Origin: Odobenus rosmarus divergens
Taxonomy: Eukaryota > Chordata > Mammalia > Carnivora > Odobenidae
Direction: 5' to 3'
DNA length: 64,000 bases
NCBI RefSeq assembly: GCF_000321225.1
Contig: NW_004450582.1
Coordinates: 78,145 to 142,144 of the forward strand
Below the pieces are notes generated by a model that worked only from the letters and a program-made list of their open reading frames with translations, ran no database searches and was not told the origin of the DNA. Shown piece after piece: positions 22,801 through 35,879 of the stretch; the first letter of the stretch is position 1, and every line of letters starts with the position of its first letter. Made by a program: the position numbers and the translations under genes.

Positions 22801-23769
22801 AACCTATAAAGAAATGAAAGATAATTTTTTTTAAAAGGTAAGGTTTGAGTCTTGGGTAACATTTGAACTTTTCTTGATTCACAATATTCTGTGTAGCATA
22901 AATCACACTACAGAGTTGTTCCTCTTTGAGGAAAATGAGGACAACTTTTTATCACATTTGTCAGTCATAACTTGGGGAGCACCAAAAGTGAGGAAGCTCT
23001 TATTGGCCAAGAGCTAATAGTATAATTGGCTAGAGAGAGGAATAAATATGAGAAATTAGCAGCAAATACTCATAACATCCAAATGATGAGGGATCTAGCC
23101 TGGCAAAAGGAATCTGAACAAGGCACCAACAGGGTCTATTGCATTGGCATGTAGTAAATAATGCTAATTGAAATAAAAATTATATTTGCCAACATCTATT
23201 AATTATACATAATTGATATCATCATATTATAATTTTATCAGTCACTTGAGGAATTTTTCAAAATGTGCATACCAAAAAACTATCAGAATTGCTTTGAGGA
23301 TCAGGGTGGACAATATACATGTATTTTGAAAATAATTCCCAGCTGTTATTAATGTATACCTTATACACACACACACACACACACACAAGCCAATTAAAAT
23401 CATTAAGAAGTTCTTCAAAATTTGACTCTTGACTACTGTTTTCATTTTAATCTGTGACAACTTCTCCATTTGATTTTATTTCCATCAGTATATTTCCCCA
23501 AATATATAAGCCATTTTACTTCTCATACATTTGCAAATAGTCTTTATTTCTTCTTCAACCCCTGCTACCCCCCCACACACACACACCATCCTGTCTTCTC
23601 TTGGCCTCCTTGAAAGTATATACTTTTGTCAGATTCTACTTATGTGCCACTATTATGAGGTTGTCATTTATAATTTAATTTATTACTCCATTCTCAGGGC
23701 TTTTACAGTTACATTTGCATGGAAATCACTCCATTGTATTTAAATACTTACTCTAAAATGTTTAATTAG
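22801..23769. other. Unassigned sequence with a microsatellite
   Basis: Apart from (AC)n tracts at 23364-23388 and about 23572-23586, nothing recognised. Confidence 0.4.
23364..23388 (+). repeat. (AC)n microsatellite
   Basis: About 12 AC units. Confidence 0.96.
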
Positions 23770-26700
23770 TTGATGAGATCATTGAGAGAATAGTCTAAGT
23801 TTTATTTTCTGAAGGATATTTTCATTGGGTATAGAATTCTTGGTTGATAGTTACTTTAGCACCCTGAAGATAACATTCCAAAGAATCTGTTTTATTGTTT
23901 CTAAGTCAGCTGTCCATCTTATCATTGCCCCTTTGTAAGTATCCTCTTTCCCCTTTTCCTCTATGTTTTTGCATTTTTTTTTCCTTTGGTTTTTCAGTGG
24001 TTTTACTATGAGGTACTGTTTTTATTTGTCCTGTTTAAGATTCTGTGGTGTATGTCTTTCATGGATTGTGACCTTTTAATTCACTAATTATTGTTTTAGC
24101 TGTGTCTAATCTCCTCCTAAATATACCCATTCTTAATTTTGGTCATTACTTTGTTAATTTTAGATTTTCAACTTATTTTTTAGGTTATCTTTTTAAAAAT
24201 ACATTTATTAAGATATAATTTATACAACATAATTCACCCATCTAAAATATACAACTCCCTGATTTTAAGTATATTTACAGACTTGTGCAACTAGCATCAC
24301 AATCAAAATTAGAACATTTTCATCACTACAAAAAGAAATCAGGTACCCATTAGCATTGACTCTTCATTTTACCCCCCTCACCTAGTCCTAAGCAGCCACT
24401 AATCTATTTTATGTCTCCCTAGGTTTGCCTTTTCTGAACATTTCATATAAATAGAATAATGTAGTAAGTAGTCTTTGGTTACTATTCAGTTAGCATAATA
24501 TTTTCAAGATTCATTCATGTTGCAATTATCAGTATTTCATTCTTTTTCATTGCTGTATAATATTCTGTTGTGTGGATATACAACATTTTCCTTATCCATT
24601 CATCAGTTAATGGATATTTGGGTTGTTTCCATCATTGGGTTACTGTGGATAATGTTGCTCTGAACATTTGTAAACAAGTTTTTGTGTGGACATAGTATTA
24701 ATTTCTTTTGAATATATAGTTAGGCATAGAATTGCTGGATAATATGGTAATTGTTTGTTTGGGGAATTGCCAGACCATTTTCCAATATGACTGGACCATT
24801 CTGCAGTACTACCAGCAGTGTATGAGGTTCCAATTTCTCCACATTCTTGTTAACACTTGTTATCATCTGAAATTTTTCATTATAGCCATACTAGTATGTG
24901 AAGTGGTATCTCACTGAGGTTTTGATTTTCATTCCTCTAATGGCTAATTATATTTTGCATATTATAATGTGCTTATTATTTTATGTCTTCTTTGGAGTGT
25001 CTGTTCAGATCCTTTGTCCATTTTTCAATCAGGGTTATTGTCTTCTTAATGTGGAGTTTTAAGAGTTCTTTATATATTCTGGATTCTTTTCAATTTATCC
25101 ATGGTGTCCTCTAAAGCACAAAAATGTTTCATTTTGATGAAGTCCAAATTATCTGTTTTTTCTTTCTTCTTTCATATTACTTATGTATTTGTTTTCATAC
25201 TTGAGAGTTTTCCTTTGTCTTTTTTTTCAGCATTTTTGCTATGATGTATCTGGGTGCTGGTCAATCTGTTTATTCTACTTGGATTTCTTTTTAGCTTCTT
25301 TGGGCTATAGATATATATTTTTCATTAAATTTGGGAAGTTTTCAGCTAATAAATTATTTCTTTAATGTATTTTCTGCTCCTTTCTCTCTCTACTTTCCTT
25401 CTGGTACTTCATTATGTATATGTTGGTGTGCTTAATTGTGCCTCATATTTTGTTGAGGTTTTGTTCTATTTTCTTCATTTTCTTTTCTGATCTTAAGAAT
25501 GCTTAATCTCTATTAATCTATCTTCAAGTTTGCTGGTTCTTTCTTTTGCAATTCAAATATGCTGTTGAGGACCTCTAGTAGATTTTGCATTTTATGTATT
25601 CAAAATTTCAACACCAGAATTTCCATTAGTTATTTTTTAATAACAGTTATCTCTTTGTCAGTATTCTTTATTTGATAAGATATTGTCATTATACTTTCTT
25701 TTACTTCTTTAAGTATGATTTCCTTTAGTTATATGAGCATATTTATAATATCTGCTTTGAAATCTTTGTCTCACATCTGGATTCCATCAAAGGCAGTTCT
25801 ATTGCCTGCTCTTTTTTTTCCCCCCTGTGTAAGAATTAAACTTTACTGTTTCTTTGCACGTCATATTTTCTTTTTGAAAACTGGATATTTTAGATACTAT
25901 ATTGTAGCAACTGACCCTCCTTGCCCCCCATCATCCAGGTCTTCTTGTTGTTGTTTATTTATTTAGGGAGTGACTTGGGTAGACTACTGTAGTCTATTTC
26001 ACCTACAGTAATACCTCAACATGATGTATTCTTTCTTATGATGTCACATCTCAGAGGCACAGCCTGGGGGCTGTACACAGTCTCCCTATGGGGACAGAAC
26101 ATTTACCAAGGTTCTTTTTGACTCTCTCTTTGTATGATCTTTCCATATAGCTCTCTGACTCTGTTGGTATCATACTGCACTGTCAGCCTCCACTACTACT
26201 GATTGCTCTATGGTTTTCAATAATATCCTGGGGCATAAATTGCTCCTAAGTTTGTTTTAACTAAATGCAGGCCCCTTTTCAAGGGTCATCTTTTCAGCAA
26301 GTCTCTGAGACTTGTTCTGATCCCATGAGAGCTCATCTTAGCTTTCTTCTTCCCAGAGGTTTCTTTTAAACCTTTAACTGATTATAGTTTAGCTGGCTTT
26401 TCTCATAAAGCTACCATATACTTAATTGCTTGACACCAAAACTTCCATTGTTTTCAAGAACACCCTTATGTTTGGACTTTGCTCTTTTACAAATAAAATC
26501 CGTTCCCTTAGGGAGAGCTATGGAGCTCTTTCTTCTTACGGCCTACTTCCTGCTCCTGAGAAAAATTTTGTGCCATTTCTCCAGAACTTTGGGCCCACTT
26601 CTCTGGTAAGCCTAATTTATGAGCCAGGTGCTGGGAGGACAGTGCCCTTTGGTCTTCTCATTTTGTGTTTTCAGATATGAAACCACTCCAAGACCGAGCT

Positions 26701-27190
26701 GGAGTAAGAGCAATTAGGATCCAGATTTGAATCTTGCTGTACCAAAGTTAGAGATTCCCTCCTAGGAAGATACTAAAAACTACACTGAAAGCTGGGGAAT
26801 ACAGAGCCCTGTGTTCTTGATTGCACTCTCCCAGATTAGAGTTTCTGTCACACACAGCTGAGAATGGGGGGAAGGGAATAGGTTGTGGTTCAAATGCCAT
26901 AGACTCACTACTCTTAATGAAATGTAGTAGATTTTATCAAGTAATTATTTCTTCATTTGCTGTATGCCTTCAAAAGTTTCCAGAGACTTTAAATGACATA
27001 TTTTCTCTTTTAATTTTTACCAGTTATGATTCCACTGAGTCTAAAACCACCATTCCCCATCCAGAAGTCTACAGTCCAGAATTTCTCTAGTTCCCTGCCA
27101 AAATTGAAAATTATCTCATTAATTTTTGAACATATTAAGGACATATATTTTGAATTATGTGTTTGAAGTACATTATTTGAATATTGTTCC
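23770..27190 (-). mobile_element. Old L1M-type 3' UTR region (interrupted)
   Basis: Minus-strand L1M 3' UTR signatures appear on the plus strand as 'gaaggatattttcattgggt', 'agaattcttggttgatagtt', 'aatttgggaagttttcagc', 'ctatcttcaagtttgctgg' and 'tatgagcatatttataatat'. It is split by a separate L1 fragment at 24184-25150. The part beyond about 26400 is less certain. No coding capacity. Confidence 0.65.
24184..25150 (-). mobile_element. L1 LINE, 5'-truncated, nested in older L1
   Basis: Minus-strand 3' UTR ('aatacatttattaagatata', 'acaactccctgattttaagt') then ORF2 end ('ttcctattatccattcatc'-like text at about 24590, 'gaattgctggataatatgg', 'ctttggagtgtctgttcag'). It ends abruptly near 25150, where the host L1 3' UTR resumes. 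Confidence 0.75.
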
Positions 27191-28596
27191 ATCCTTGAAT
27201 ATTTTTCTAGCCTTTCATGTGACTATTTTTGAAGGCTATTTTTAGAGCAGTTTTAGATTTACAAAAAAAATTGGGGGGGGGGCAGAGATTTCCCATATTT
27301 CCCCTGTCTCCACACATACATGACTTTCCCCATTACCAATATCACTCAGCAAAATGGTACTTTTTCTTTTTTTCTCTGCTTTCTTTCTCTTCTTTCTTTT
27401 CTTTCACCAATGAAAAACCTACATTGACACTCCATAATCACCCAAAGGCCATAATTTACCTTATAGTTCACTCTTGCTGTTGTACATTCTATGGACAAAT
27501 GTACAGTGATATACATACATCATTATAATATACAGAGTATTTTCATTGACCAAAATTCCTCTCTGTCCTGCCTATTCATGCCCTCCCCCCTGCACCAAAC
27601 CTTCCTGGCAACCACTGATCTCTTATTGTCTTTATAGTTTGCCTTTTCTAGAATGTCATATATTTGTTTATTCTTTTGTCAATTCCACATTGTCTTGATT
27701 ACTGCATCTTTATAATAAGTATTCAAGTTAAGTAGCATCAATCCTAAACTTTGTTATTCAATGTTGTGTTAGCTACTCTGGATCTTTTGCCTTTCCATAT
27801 AGACTTTGGAATAGTTTGTTGATATACATAAAATAACTTGCTATGAGTTTAATTGGGATTGCATTGAATCTACAGATCAAATTAGGAAGAGATGACATCT
27901 TGACAATATTGAGTCTGTCTACCCATGAACATGGAATATCTCTCTCCATCTATTTAGTTCTTCTTGGATTTCATTCATCAAAGTTTTGTAATTTTCTTCA
28001 TATATATCTTATACATATTTAGTTAAATTTATACCTAAGTATTTCAATTTTAGGGGTGCTATAGTATATCTTATATTTTAAATTTCAAATTCTACTTGTT
28101 TATTATGAGTATATTAGAAAACAATTCACTTTGTATATTAATCTTTTATCCTGAATAATCACTTACTAGTTCTAGGAGGTTTTTTTTGTTGAATCTTTTG
28201 GATTGTCTATATAAGCAAATATATCATCTATAAACAAAGAGAGTTTTATGTCCTCCTCCCTATTCTGTATGCCTTTTATTTCCTTCTCGTACCTTATTGT
28301 ATCAGGAAGGAATTTCAGTATTATGTTGAAAATAAGTTGTGAGAGGGGACATCCTTGCCTTGTACCTGATCTTAATGGAAAAACTTTGAGTTTCTCACCA
28401 TTAAGTATGATGTCAACTCTAGGGTTTTTTGTAGATAGACTTTATAAATTTGATAATTTCCCCTATATTCCTACTTTATTGACAGTTTTTATCATGAAGG
28501 GGTATTGGACTCTATCAAATGCTCTTACTGCATCTATTGATCTGATAATGTATTTTTTTAATTCCTTAATATAATGGATTACATCAATTGATTATT

Positions 28597-28781
28597 TTAA
28601 AAAGATTTATTTATTTATTTGAGAAAGAGAGCATGTGAGCAGGGGGAGGGGCAGAGGGAAAGAATCTCAAGCAGACCAAGTGTGGAGCCAGATGTGGGGC
28701 TCAATCTCACAACCCTGAAGTCACAACCTGAGCCAAAATCAAGAGTTGGATGCTTAACTGACGGAGCCACCCAGGTGCCCC
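28597..28781 (-). mobile_element. Can-SINE (older variant), first of two head-to-tail
   Basis: Minus-strand copy from AAAGATTTATTTATTTATTT to CCCAGGTGCCCC. Immediately followed by a second copy. The pair is bracketed by ACATCAATTGATT (about 28582) and ACATTAATTGATT (about 28966), so the second inserted at or beside the first. Confidence 0.93.
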
Positions 28782-28964
28782 TGATTTTTTTTTTTAAGAT
28801 TTATTTACTTATTTTAGAGAGACAGCATGAGTGGGGGAGGAACAGAGAGAGAGAATTTTCAAGCAGACCCCGCTGAGCACAGGCCTGGATGTGGGATTTG
28901 ATCCCATGACCCATGAGATCATGACCTGAGCTGAAACCAAGAGACTGAGACACCCAGATGCCCC
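28782..28964 (-). mobile_element. Can-SINE, second of two head-to-tail
   Basis: Minus-strand, rather diverged copy ('gagagacagcatgagtgggg', 'gagatcatgacctgagctg'), ending CCCAGATGCCCC. Confidence 0.92.
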
Positions 28965-29111
28965 TACATTAATTGATTTTCAAATATTAACCAGCTTTGC
29001 ATATTTAGGACAAATCCTACTTGGTTGTATCATATAAAAATGTATTCTGCTTCTGTTGCATGAAGTACTTTAGATGTCAATTATATTCACTTGATGGTGT
29101 TTTTGAGTTCA

Positions 29112-29505
29112 GCAATATTGCAATGACCTTATATGATGACACATGACAACTACACTTATGGTGAGCATTTTATAATGTATATAATTGTGAAATCACTCTG
29201 TTGTACATTTGAAACTAATATAATATTGTATGTCACCTATGCCTCAATAAAAAAATAGGTGAAGGGGATTAGGATGTACAAATATAGACTTATAAAATAA
29301 ATGAGTTACAGGGATGAAAGTGCAGCATAAGGAATATAATCAATAATATTGTAATAACTTTGTGTGATGACAGGAGGTAACTACATTTATTGTGGTGAGT
29401 ACTGTGTATTGTATAGATTTGTCCAATCACTATTTTGTACACCTGAAACTAATATAACATTGTATGTCAACTATACTTCAGTAAAAAGAAAATAAAAATA
29501 AATAC
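29112..29505 (+). mobile_element. Two successive L1 3' ends
   Basis: Two related carnivore-type L1 3' UTR ends occur in a row: 29112-29262 and 29263-29505. Both contain GAAACTAATATAA followed by TATTGTATGTCA or CATTGTATGTCA and a terminal CAATAAAA-like tail. The second copy is longer and includes an upstream part ('acttataaaataaatgagtt'). Confidence 0.75.
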
Positions 29506-29572
29506 AAAATTTTAAATAAATAAATATGTGAAACCATACTTATAGAAAGAGAATAAGAAAAAAAAAAGGTTT

Positions 29573-29750
29573 GGGGCACCTGGGTGGCTCAGTTGGTTAA
29601 GCATCTGGCTCTTGGTTGTGGCTCAGGTCATGATCTCAGAGTCCTGGGATCGATCCCTGCATCCAGCTCCGTGTTCAATGGGGTTTCTGCTTGATGATTC
29701 TCTCCCTCTTCCTCTGCCCGACCCCACACTCATTCTCTCACTCTCTCTCT
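29573..29750 (+). mobile_element. Can-SINE (older TGGCTCTTGGTT variant)
   Basis: Starts GGGGCACCTGGGTGGCTCAG, with GGGATCGATCCC as B-box region, and ends in a short (CT) tract. Its tail was the target of the next SINE. Confidence 0.93.
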
Positions 29751-29765
29751 AAAGTAAATATTATA

Positions 29766-29965
29766 TTTTTTTAAAAATAATTTATTTATTTATTTGACAG
29801 AAAGAGACACACAGCGAGAGAGGGAACACAAGCAGGGGGAGTGGGAGAGGGAGAAGCAGACTCCCCATGGAACACAGAGCCTGATGCGGGGCTCGATCCC
29901 GGGACCCTGGGATCATGACCTGTGCTGAAGGCAGACGCTTAACAACTGAGCCACCCAGGCGCCCC
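29766..29965 (-). mobile_element. Can-SINE inserted in the tail of another
   Basis: Young-looking minus-strand copy. TAAAGTAAATATTATATTTT on the left and TAAAATAAATATTTTAAAA on the right are an imperfect target duplication. With the preceding copy it forms a close inverted pair. Confidence 0.93.
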
Positions 29966-29984
29966 TAAAATAAATATTTTAAAA

Positions 29985-32000
29985 AAATGTTTTATTTTGC
30001 CTTCACTTATTCCTTCTTCATTAGTCTTCCTTTCATTATGTAGATCTATGTTTCTGACCTATATTTTTATTTTCTTCTTTAAAAACTTTAACATTTCTTG
30101 CAAAGCAGATCTGCTGGCAACAAATTCCCTTAATTTTTGTTTTTCTAGAAAAAGATCTTTATTTTTCCTTCACTTTTGAAATATAATTTTTCAGGGTATA
30201 AAATTCTAAGTTGGTGTTTTAGTCTCTCAACACTTTAAATATTTCACTCCACTCTGCTCTTGTTTACATGGTTTCTGAGAACTCTGATGTAATTATCTCT
30301 GTTCCTCTATAGGTAAGGTATTTTCCCTCCATGACTTCTTTTAGGATTTTTTGTTTTTGATTTTCTATAGTTTGAAGATGATATGCCTTAGTTATTTTGG
30401 CATTTATCCTGGTTAGTGTTCTCTGAACTTCCTGAATTTGTGATTTGGCATCAAATTAATTTGGGGAAAAATATCATTTATACTGTATTAAATATTTCTT
30501 CTGTTTCTTTTTCTTTTCTCTTCCTGGTATTACTATTATATGTATATACCTTTTGTAATTGGCCCACAGTCTTTGGATATTTTATTCTGGTTTCTTCAGT
30601 GTCTGTTATCTTTGTCTTTTGGTTTTTGAGGATTCTATTGATAAATCCTTTAACTCAGAGGTTCTTTCCTCAGCCATGTTAATTCTGTCAATAAGCCCAT
30701 CAAAACCATTCTTCAGGGATGCCTGGGTCACTCGGTTGGTTAGGTGGCTGCCTTCGGCTCAGGGCATGATCTCAGGGTTCTGGGATCGAACCCCGTGTCA
30801 GGCTCCCTGCTTCTCACTCTCCTTTTGTGCTCTTGATCTCACTCTCTCTCTTGTTCAATCTCAAGCAAATAAAAAAATTCTTTAAAACAAACAAACCATT
30901 CTTCATTGCTGTTACAATGTTTTTGATCTTTAGCTTTTCTTTTTTATTATTTCTTAGGATTTCCATCTCCCTGCTTACATTGGCTGTCTATTCTTGAATG
31001 CTATCTTCTTTATCCATTAAAACCCTCAGCATATTATTCATAGTTGTTTTCAACTTGTAGTCTGATAATTCCTGCATGTGTGGTTTCTGATGCTTGCTCC
31101 ATGTCTTCAAATTGTGTTTTTTGCCCTTTTGGTATGCCCTGTAGCTTTGGTTTTGTTTTGTTTTGTTTTCTTGATAGCTGGATGTGATGTACTGATAAAG
31201 AGGAACTGCTATAACGAGGCTTTTAGTAATGTAGTTATCAGTTATCAGGGGAGGGGAAATATTCTATGATTGTCTCAGTCTTCTAGTTAGCCTATGCCTT
31301 TACTGTAAACTTCATAAGTATTTCTTGTTTTTTCTCTCTCCTATTAGGTGAAGCAAGAAGGCTAAAGTCAGTCGGACTTGGGGTTTCTCTTTCCTAGATC
31401 AGTTAGGCTCTGATAATACCCAGCACGTTAAGCTGTAGTTAAGTAGTTTCCCTTGAGCATAGGTCTTGTTAAGAAGAACTGAGGGCTCTAATATATTTCA
31501 GAATGGTTCCTTTCCTCTCCCCCTGCCCAAAGTCTGAGTGGATTTATGTGATATTGACTGTGGGAATCTGATTGAGTTCCTAGAGGTGTAGCTCACAATA
31601 TTCTGGGGGCCTCCTATGACTGACTGCATACCGCTGGATTTTTTTACTCTTAAGATTGTCCACACTGGGCCTCCAGCAATTTGTTGATTATAGTTCATGT
31701 TTTCCTACCATGGTGCTGGTTTCCTCAGTGGTTTCTGCTCCTGAGTCTCTGCTCCAGTAAGCTATGACTCCCTGTATCTGCTTGTCTTTGCAATTTTATG
31801 AGCAGCAGTTTGCCCTGTATCCTCCCAATTCTTATGGATTCAAAAATTTTTGCTTTTTCTATCTGCTCAGTTTTTTGGTTGTTGTTAGAATTGAGTGACA
31901 ACTTCCAAACTTGGAGGACTAGAAACTGGAATTCAGTTCATGTAATTTTGTTTCTTCATTTGCTTGGTACTTTTGACTGAGTGTCAAATATATATAAATT
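29985..32000 (-). mobile_element. Old L1M-type 3' UTR region
   Basis: Shows the same reversed L1M 3' UTR style as 23.8-27.2 kb: 'caaagcagatctgctggcaa', 'aatttttcagggtataaaat', 'tcctcagccatgttaattct', 'gatagctggatgtgatgtac'. Several short open frames here (for example 30416-30682 and 30559-30885) are incidental. A SINE interrupts it. Confidence 0.65.
30716..30892 (+). mobile_element. Can-SINE with perfect 13-bp TSD
   Basis: Diverged head (GGATGCCTGGGTCACTCGG) but clear GGGATCGAACCCC and a (CT)-rich end. Flanked by AAACCATTCTTCA at 30703-30715 and 30893-30905. Inserted in the L1M 3' UTR. Confidence 0.94.
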
Positions 32001-32042
32001 ATATAAATATTTAACTCATTTCTATTTATATTATAGTTTTGC

Positions 32043-32044
32043 AT

Positions 32045-32087
<43 letters not shown>

Positions 32088-32090
32088 TTT
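32043..32090 (+). repeat. (ATTT)n microsatellite
   Basis: Twelve uninterrupted ATTT units. Confidence 0.97.
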
Positions 32091-32479
32091 CAAATAACAC
32101 TTGGAGGCCTCAGGTGGTGTTTTCTCCTTTCAGAAGGGTTCTATATTCTCTGCACTTGAGCAATTAGAGACTAGCAATCCAGGATCACTTCATTCCAATT
32201 TCCAAAACTGAGTCATTTTGAAATATACTTCATTTCCTGCAAATGCTTGTATATATCATGTTTAGCCTTACTCTTACTCTTGGTCTCCCAGTTTGATGCA
32301 TCTGTCAAAAATTTCTACTCAGCATCTCAATCTTTCAGTCATTCATTCCAGATTTAGCAACTAACGACCTCTATGGTAAGAAGGGCTTCAAATGCTAGGT
32401 TTTTTCCTGCATTCCTTTTTCTTCAAATATTGGTTTGATATTTTCTAACTGATTGGTTACTCTCTGATGTTAATTATTT

Positions 32480-33388
32480 AATATTATTTTTTTTTAATTT
32501 AAATTCAGTTAGCCAACATATAGTACATCACTAGTTTTTGGTGTAGCGTTCAGTGATTCATTAGTTGTGTATAACACCCAGTGCTCATCACCACACATGC
32601 CCTCCTTAATGCCCATCACCCAGTTACCCTATCCCCCCACCCACCTCCCTTTCCACAACCCTCAGTTTGTTTCCCGGAGTCAAGAGTCTCTTATGGTTTT
32701 TCTCCCTCTCTGATTTCTTCCCATTCAGTTTTCCCTCCCTTCCCCTATGATCCTCTGTGCTATTTCTTATATTCCACATATGAGTGAAACCATATGATAA
32801 TTGACTTTCTCTGATTGACTTACTTCACTTAGCATAATACCCTCCAGTTCCATCCATGTCGATGCAAATGGTAGGTATTCATCCTTTCTGATGGCTGAGT
32901 AATATTTCATTGTTTATATGAACCACATCTTCTTTATCCATTCATCTGTTGAAAGGCATCTCAGCTCCTTCCACAGTTTGGCTATTGTGGACACTGCTGC
33001 TATGAACATTGGGGTGCAGATATCCCTTCTTTTCACTATATCTGTATCTTTGGAGTAAATACCCAGTAGTTCAGTTGCTGGGTCATAGGGTAGCTCTATT
33101 TTTAACTTCCTGAGGAACTTTCATACTGTTTTCCAGAGTGTCTGTACCAGCTTGCATTCCCACCAACAGTATAAGAGGGCTCCCCTTTCTCCACATTCTC
33201 ACCAACATTTGTTGTTTCCTGTCTTGTTATTTTAGCCCTTCTAACTGGTATAAAGTGGTATCTCATTGTGGTTTTGATTTGTATTTCCCCAATGACAAGT
33301 GATGTGGAGCATTTTTTCATGTGTCTGTTGACCATTTGTATGTCTTCTGTGGAGAAGTGTCTGTTCATATCTTCTGCTCATTTCTTTT
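32480..33388 (-). mobile_element. Carnivore L1, 5'-truncated (3' UTR and ORF2 end)
   Basis: Reversed 3' UTR ('tagccaacatatagtacatc', 'aacacccagtgctcatcacc', CCCCACCCACC) then ORF2 end ('cttagcataataccctccag', 'ctgtttccagagtgtctgt'-like text near 33130, 'atttttcatgtgtctgttg'). The 88-codon minus frame at 33102-33368 is a surviving ORF2 C-terminal piece. It stops near 33388. Confidence 0.88.
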
Positions 33389-35384
33389 AAAAGAAATCCT
33401 GACAGTGTAGGTGTCCTCAGCAGGAAGGTTGATTTAATATCCTAGTTCAGAATATTGCCCCTCATCACTGGATCTTACTTGTTTTTATATCCTGGTAATA
33501 AGCCACAATCAGCAGAAAAGAGGTGCTCAATAAATATTTTTTCTGAATAATTACACATAGAATTAATATTTAGCATATTTAGTGTGGACAATTATTTTTT
33601 TCAGAGAAATGGAAACAAACTTGTAATTTTTTTCATGTTTCAATATGACTACCTTTTTGCATTTTTACTAATCGATTATACTAATGTTGTTTTAAGTCTT
33701 GGAATAAACATGTAAGATAAAATATTAGTCCTAGTTTCTAGTTGTGTCATGTGCCTGCCCCTGTTCAGTTTTAACTGCACAAAATCTGCCAAGAACATGC
33801 TCGACTTTACTGTAAGTCCACAAAAACTCTACCTGAGAGTGTAATGAATTTCTTTCTGCTGATATATTGAGAATAAAAATAATTCATTGCTCTATGCCAA
33901 ATGTGTATTACTGGGCTTTAATTGGCCAGTAAGCACCAGATTTCATCCTCCCGACTTAATCCCTTCAATATATATAGAGGGCCTGCCTCAGTGCCCCTAT
34001 ACACTGTATAGTCAGTGTTTAGTCCATTATTTATTCTTATTATGTCATTAATCTTCTCAATTCAGACTACTTTCTTCTAACTGCCCCTATCAAGAACTGG
34101 TCTTGTGTGTCATACAGACCTAGAGGTGGTTTGTAATATCTTCTCCTAAAAGAGTTTTTTTTTTCTTTTCTGGTCCTTTTGAATGGTACACTTGATTGTG
34201 GCTTTTTCTTTGGCAAAAGATCCTGACATATCATCTCTGAGACTTGATAGTTCTCAAAGATATCTTACCACTTTATACATTCATTCAGCCATTTATTTGA
34301 CAGATATGTATTGAGTATATCCTATGTGCTAGGCACTAGGAATATAGAGATGAAAAAATAAAGGCATTTTGCTTGTATAGTGAAAAATGAATTGTAACAG
34401 TGAGAGCTTCTATTGACATAAAGTCTACATTTGAATGTAGATGAATATGTGTAAAACATGCCAGCACATTGATGCTATCTTCCTCACTTTTAAACAGTAT
34501 GGATTTAATATATGAAACAGAACCAGTTATTTATTTGTTAGGCAACAGCCCCTAGTTCTTTCATAAACAAAACAAAAATTCTAACAACTCAAAGCCCCAC
34601 ATCATCTCATTTTATTATTCCTTTAAATTATAATGCTTGAGGGACACTCACCAAGCATCTGTCACATTTCCTTTGAGTATAACTTATACAGTTGTTTCAA
34701 AGTTCATCCCATTTCCCAATGCCTAACAAAAGTTCCAAAAACACTTCTCTCTCTCTCTTTTTTTTCTTTTTTTGACAAAATCCTGTAGGTAAACTCAAAA
34801 TATGTATCCCTGGCATCTTTGTAGTTCACTGCACATGCCATATCCACTGCCTCAATGCTCAACCATTAAGACTCCAGTCTCTTACGCATTCCATATATAC
34901 CATAGTAATCTATATACACTTGTGGGTGTTTACAGGATATCTCAGAATTGACTTGCCTTTTCATATTATACACTTTTATCAAAAATTTTTCTTTTATTTG
35001 AAGTTGCCATAACAAGAAGGAAATTCTTGATTCCATGATATCTGGTTTATCTATAAAATCTCTGGGTACTATCACTAAACTCAAGCAATTGATTGATTGA
35101 TTAATTGATTGCCAGTTGGGTCCTCTCTTATCTAACCCTCTTCTGTGTAACAGGTCACACAAAAACTGGTCTGCCATCATCTTTGCTTGATTGGGAGAGG
35201 AAACTCTCAAGGCTCATACATGAATGCTAGAGTCCTATAGGAGCATTGGGACCACTAAATGAACTCAGGGAAACTATTACCTGAACTCATAGAAACTATT
35301 ACCTGAATGGCATATGAAAGGTATTTCAAGTACTTGTTTAGGAATACTAGAGCCGGACCAACTTACTAAATTAGTGTTATAGAA
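33389..35384. other. Mostly unassigned sequence
   Basis: Apart from a short L2-like piece at about 34275-34370 and a GATT-rich run near 35087-35111, nothing recognised. The 114-codon minus frame at 34866-35210 has no known domain. Confidence 0.4.
34275..34370 (-). mobile_element. L2 LINE fragment
   Basis: 'cattcattcagccatttatt', 'tattgagtatatcctatgtg' and 'ctaggcactaggaatat' match the reversed L2 3' end. Confidence 0.6.
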
Positions 35385-35585
35385 CAATGGCAATAATACC
35401 TATTTTATTTCAGTCTTACTGTGTGCCAAACACTGTGCTAAGTGTTTTTACAAGATTCCTATTATGTAATCCTTACCAGAATCTTATCAAGCAGTGCTAT
35501 TACAGATGAATAAACTGGAAACTGAATCTTACATATGCTAAGGAACTTGCAGAAAATCATATTGTTACTGAGGGAACATGTAAGG
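35385..35585 (-). mobile_element. MIR SINE
   Basis: 'tgtgccaaacactgtgctaa', 'atgtaatccttaccagaatc' and 'ttacagatgaataaactgg' are the reversed MIR core. Confidence 0.8.
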
Positions 35586-35620
35586 CTTAACACATATATG
35601 AAAAAAACCCTGCCATAAAT

Positions 35621-35874
35621 CAGGGGTCTGTGAACTTTTTCTGTAAAGGATCAGATAGGAACTGTTTTAGGTTTCATAGGCCATATTGTCTCTGTAAGAA
35701 CTAATCAACTGTTCATAATTGTACTGTAAAAGCAGCCAAAGACAATAGATAAAAAGATGGTTATGCCTATGTTTCAATAAAACTTTGTTTACAAAAACAA
35801 GTTACTGACCAAATTTTTCAGGACTCGTCAGACTTGACTGTAAGCTGTAGTGTGTAAACCTCTAACACATAATA
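35621..35874 (+). mobile_element. hAT-type MITE (MER58-like)
   Basis: Begins CAGGGGTCTGTGAACTTTTTC, contains 'ctgtaaaggatcagatagg', 'aaagcagccaaagacaatag' and 'tcaataaaactttgtttac', and ends with a diverged inverted terminus. This is a short non-autonomous DNA transposon. The exact family name is uncertain. Confidence 0.75.
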
Positions 35875-35879
35875 CTATA

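Larger units (their letters stand above)
27195..29111 (-). mobile_element. Old L1, ORF2 fragment and part of 3' UTR
   Basis: The plus strand shows reversed L1 text: 3' UTR ('ttttagatttacaaaaaaaa', 'ctggcaaccactgatctctt') next to ORF2 ('ttaattgggattgcattgaa', 'agaggggacatccttgcctt', 'actgcatctattgatctgat'). The junction near 27665 skips ORF2 sequence, so there is an internal deletion. Two SINEs interrupt it at 28597-28964. Confidence 0.8.

Noticed and set aside
34866..35210. 114-codon minus-strand frame as a gene
   Set aside because: It crosses a GATT-type simple repeat that encodes a Gln-Ser-Ile-Asn-like repeat, and no family is recognised.
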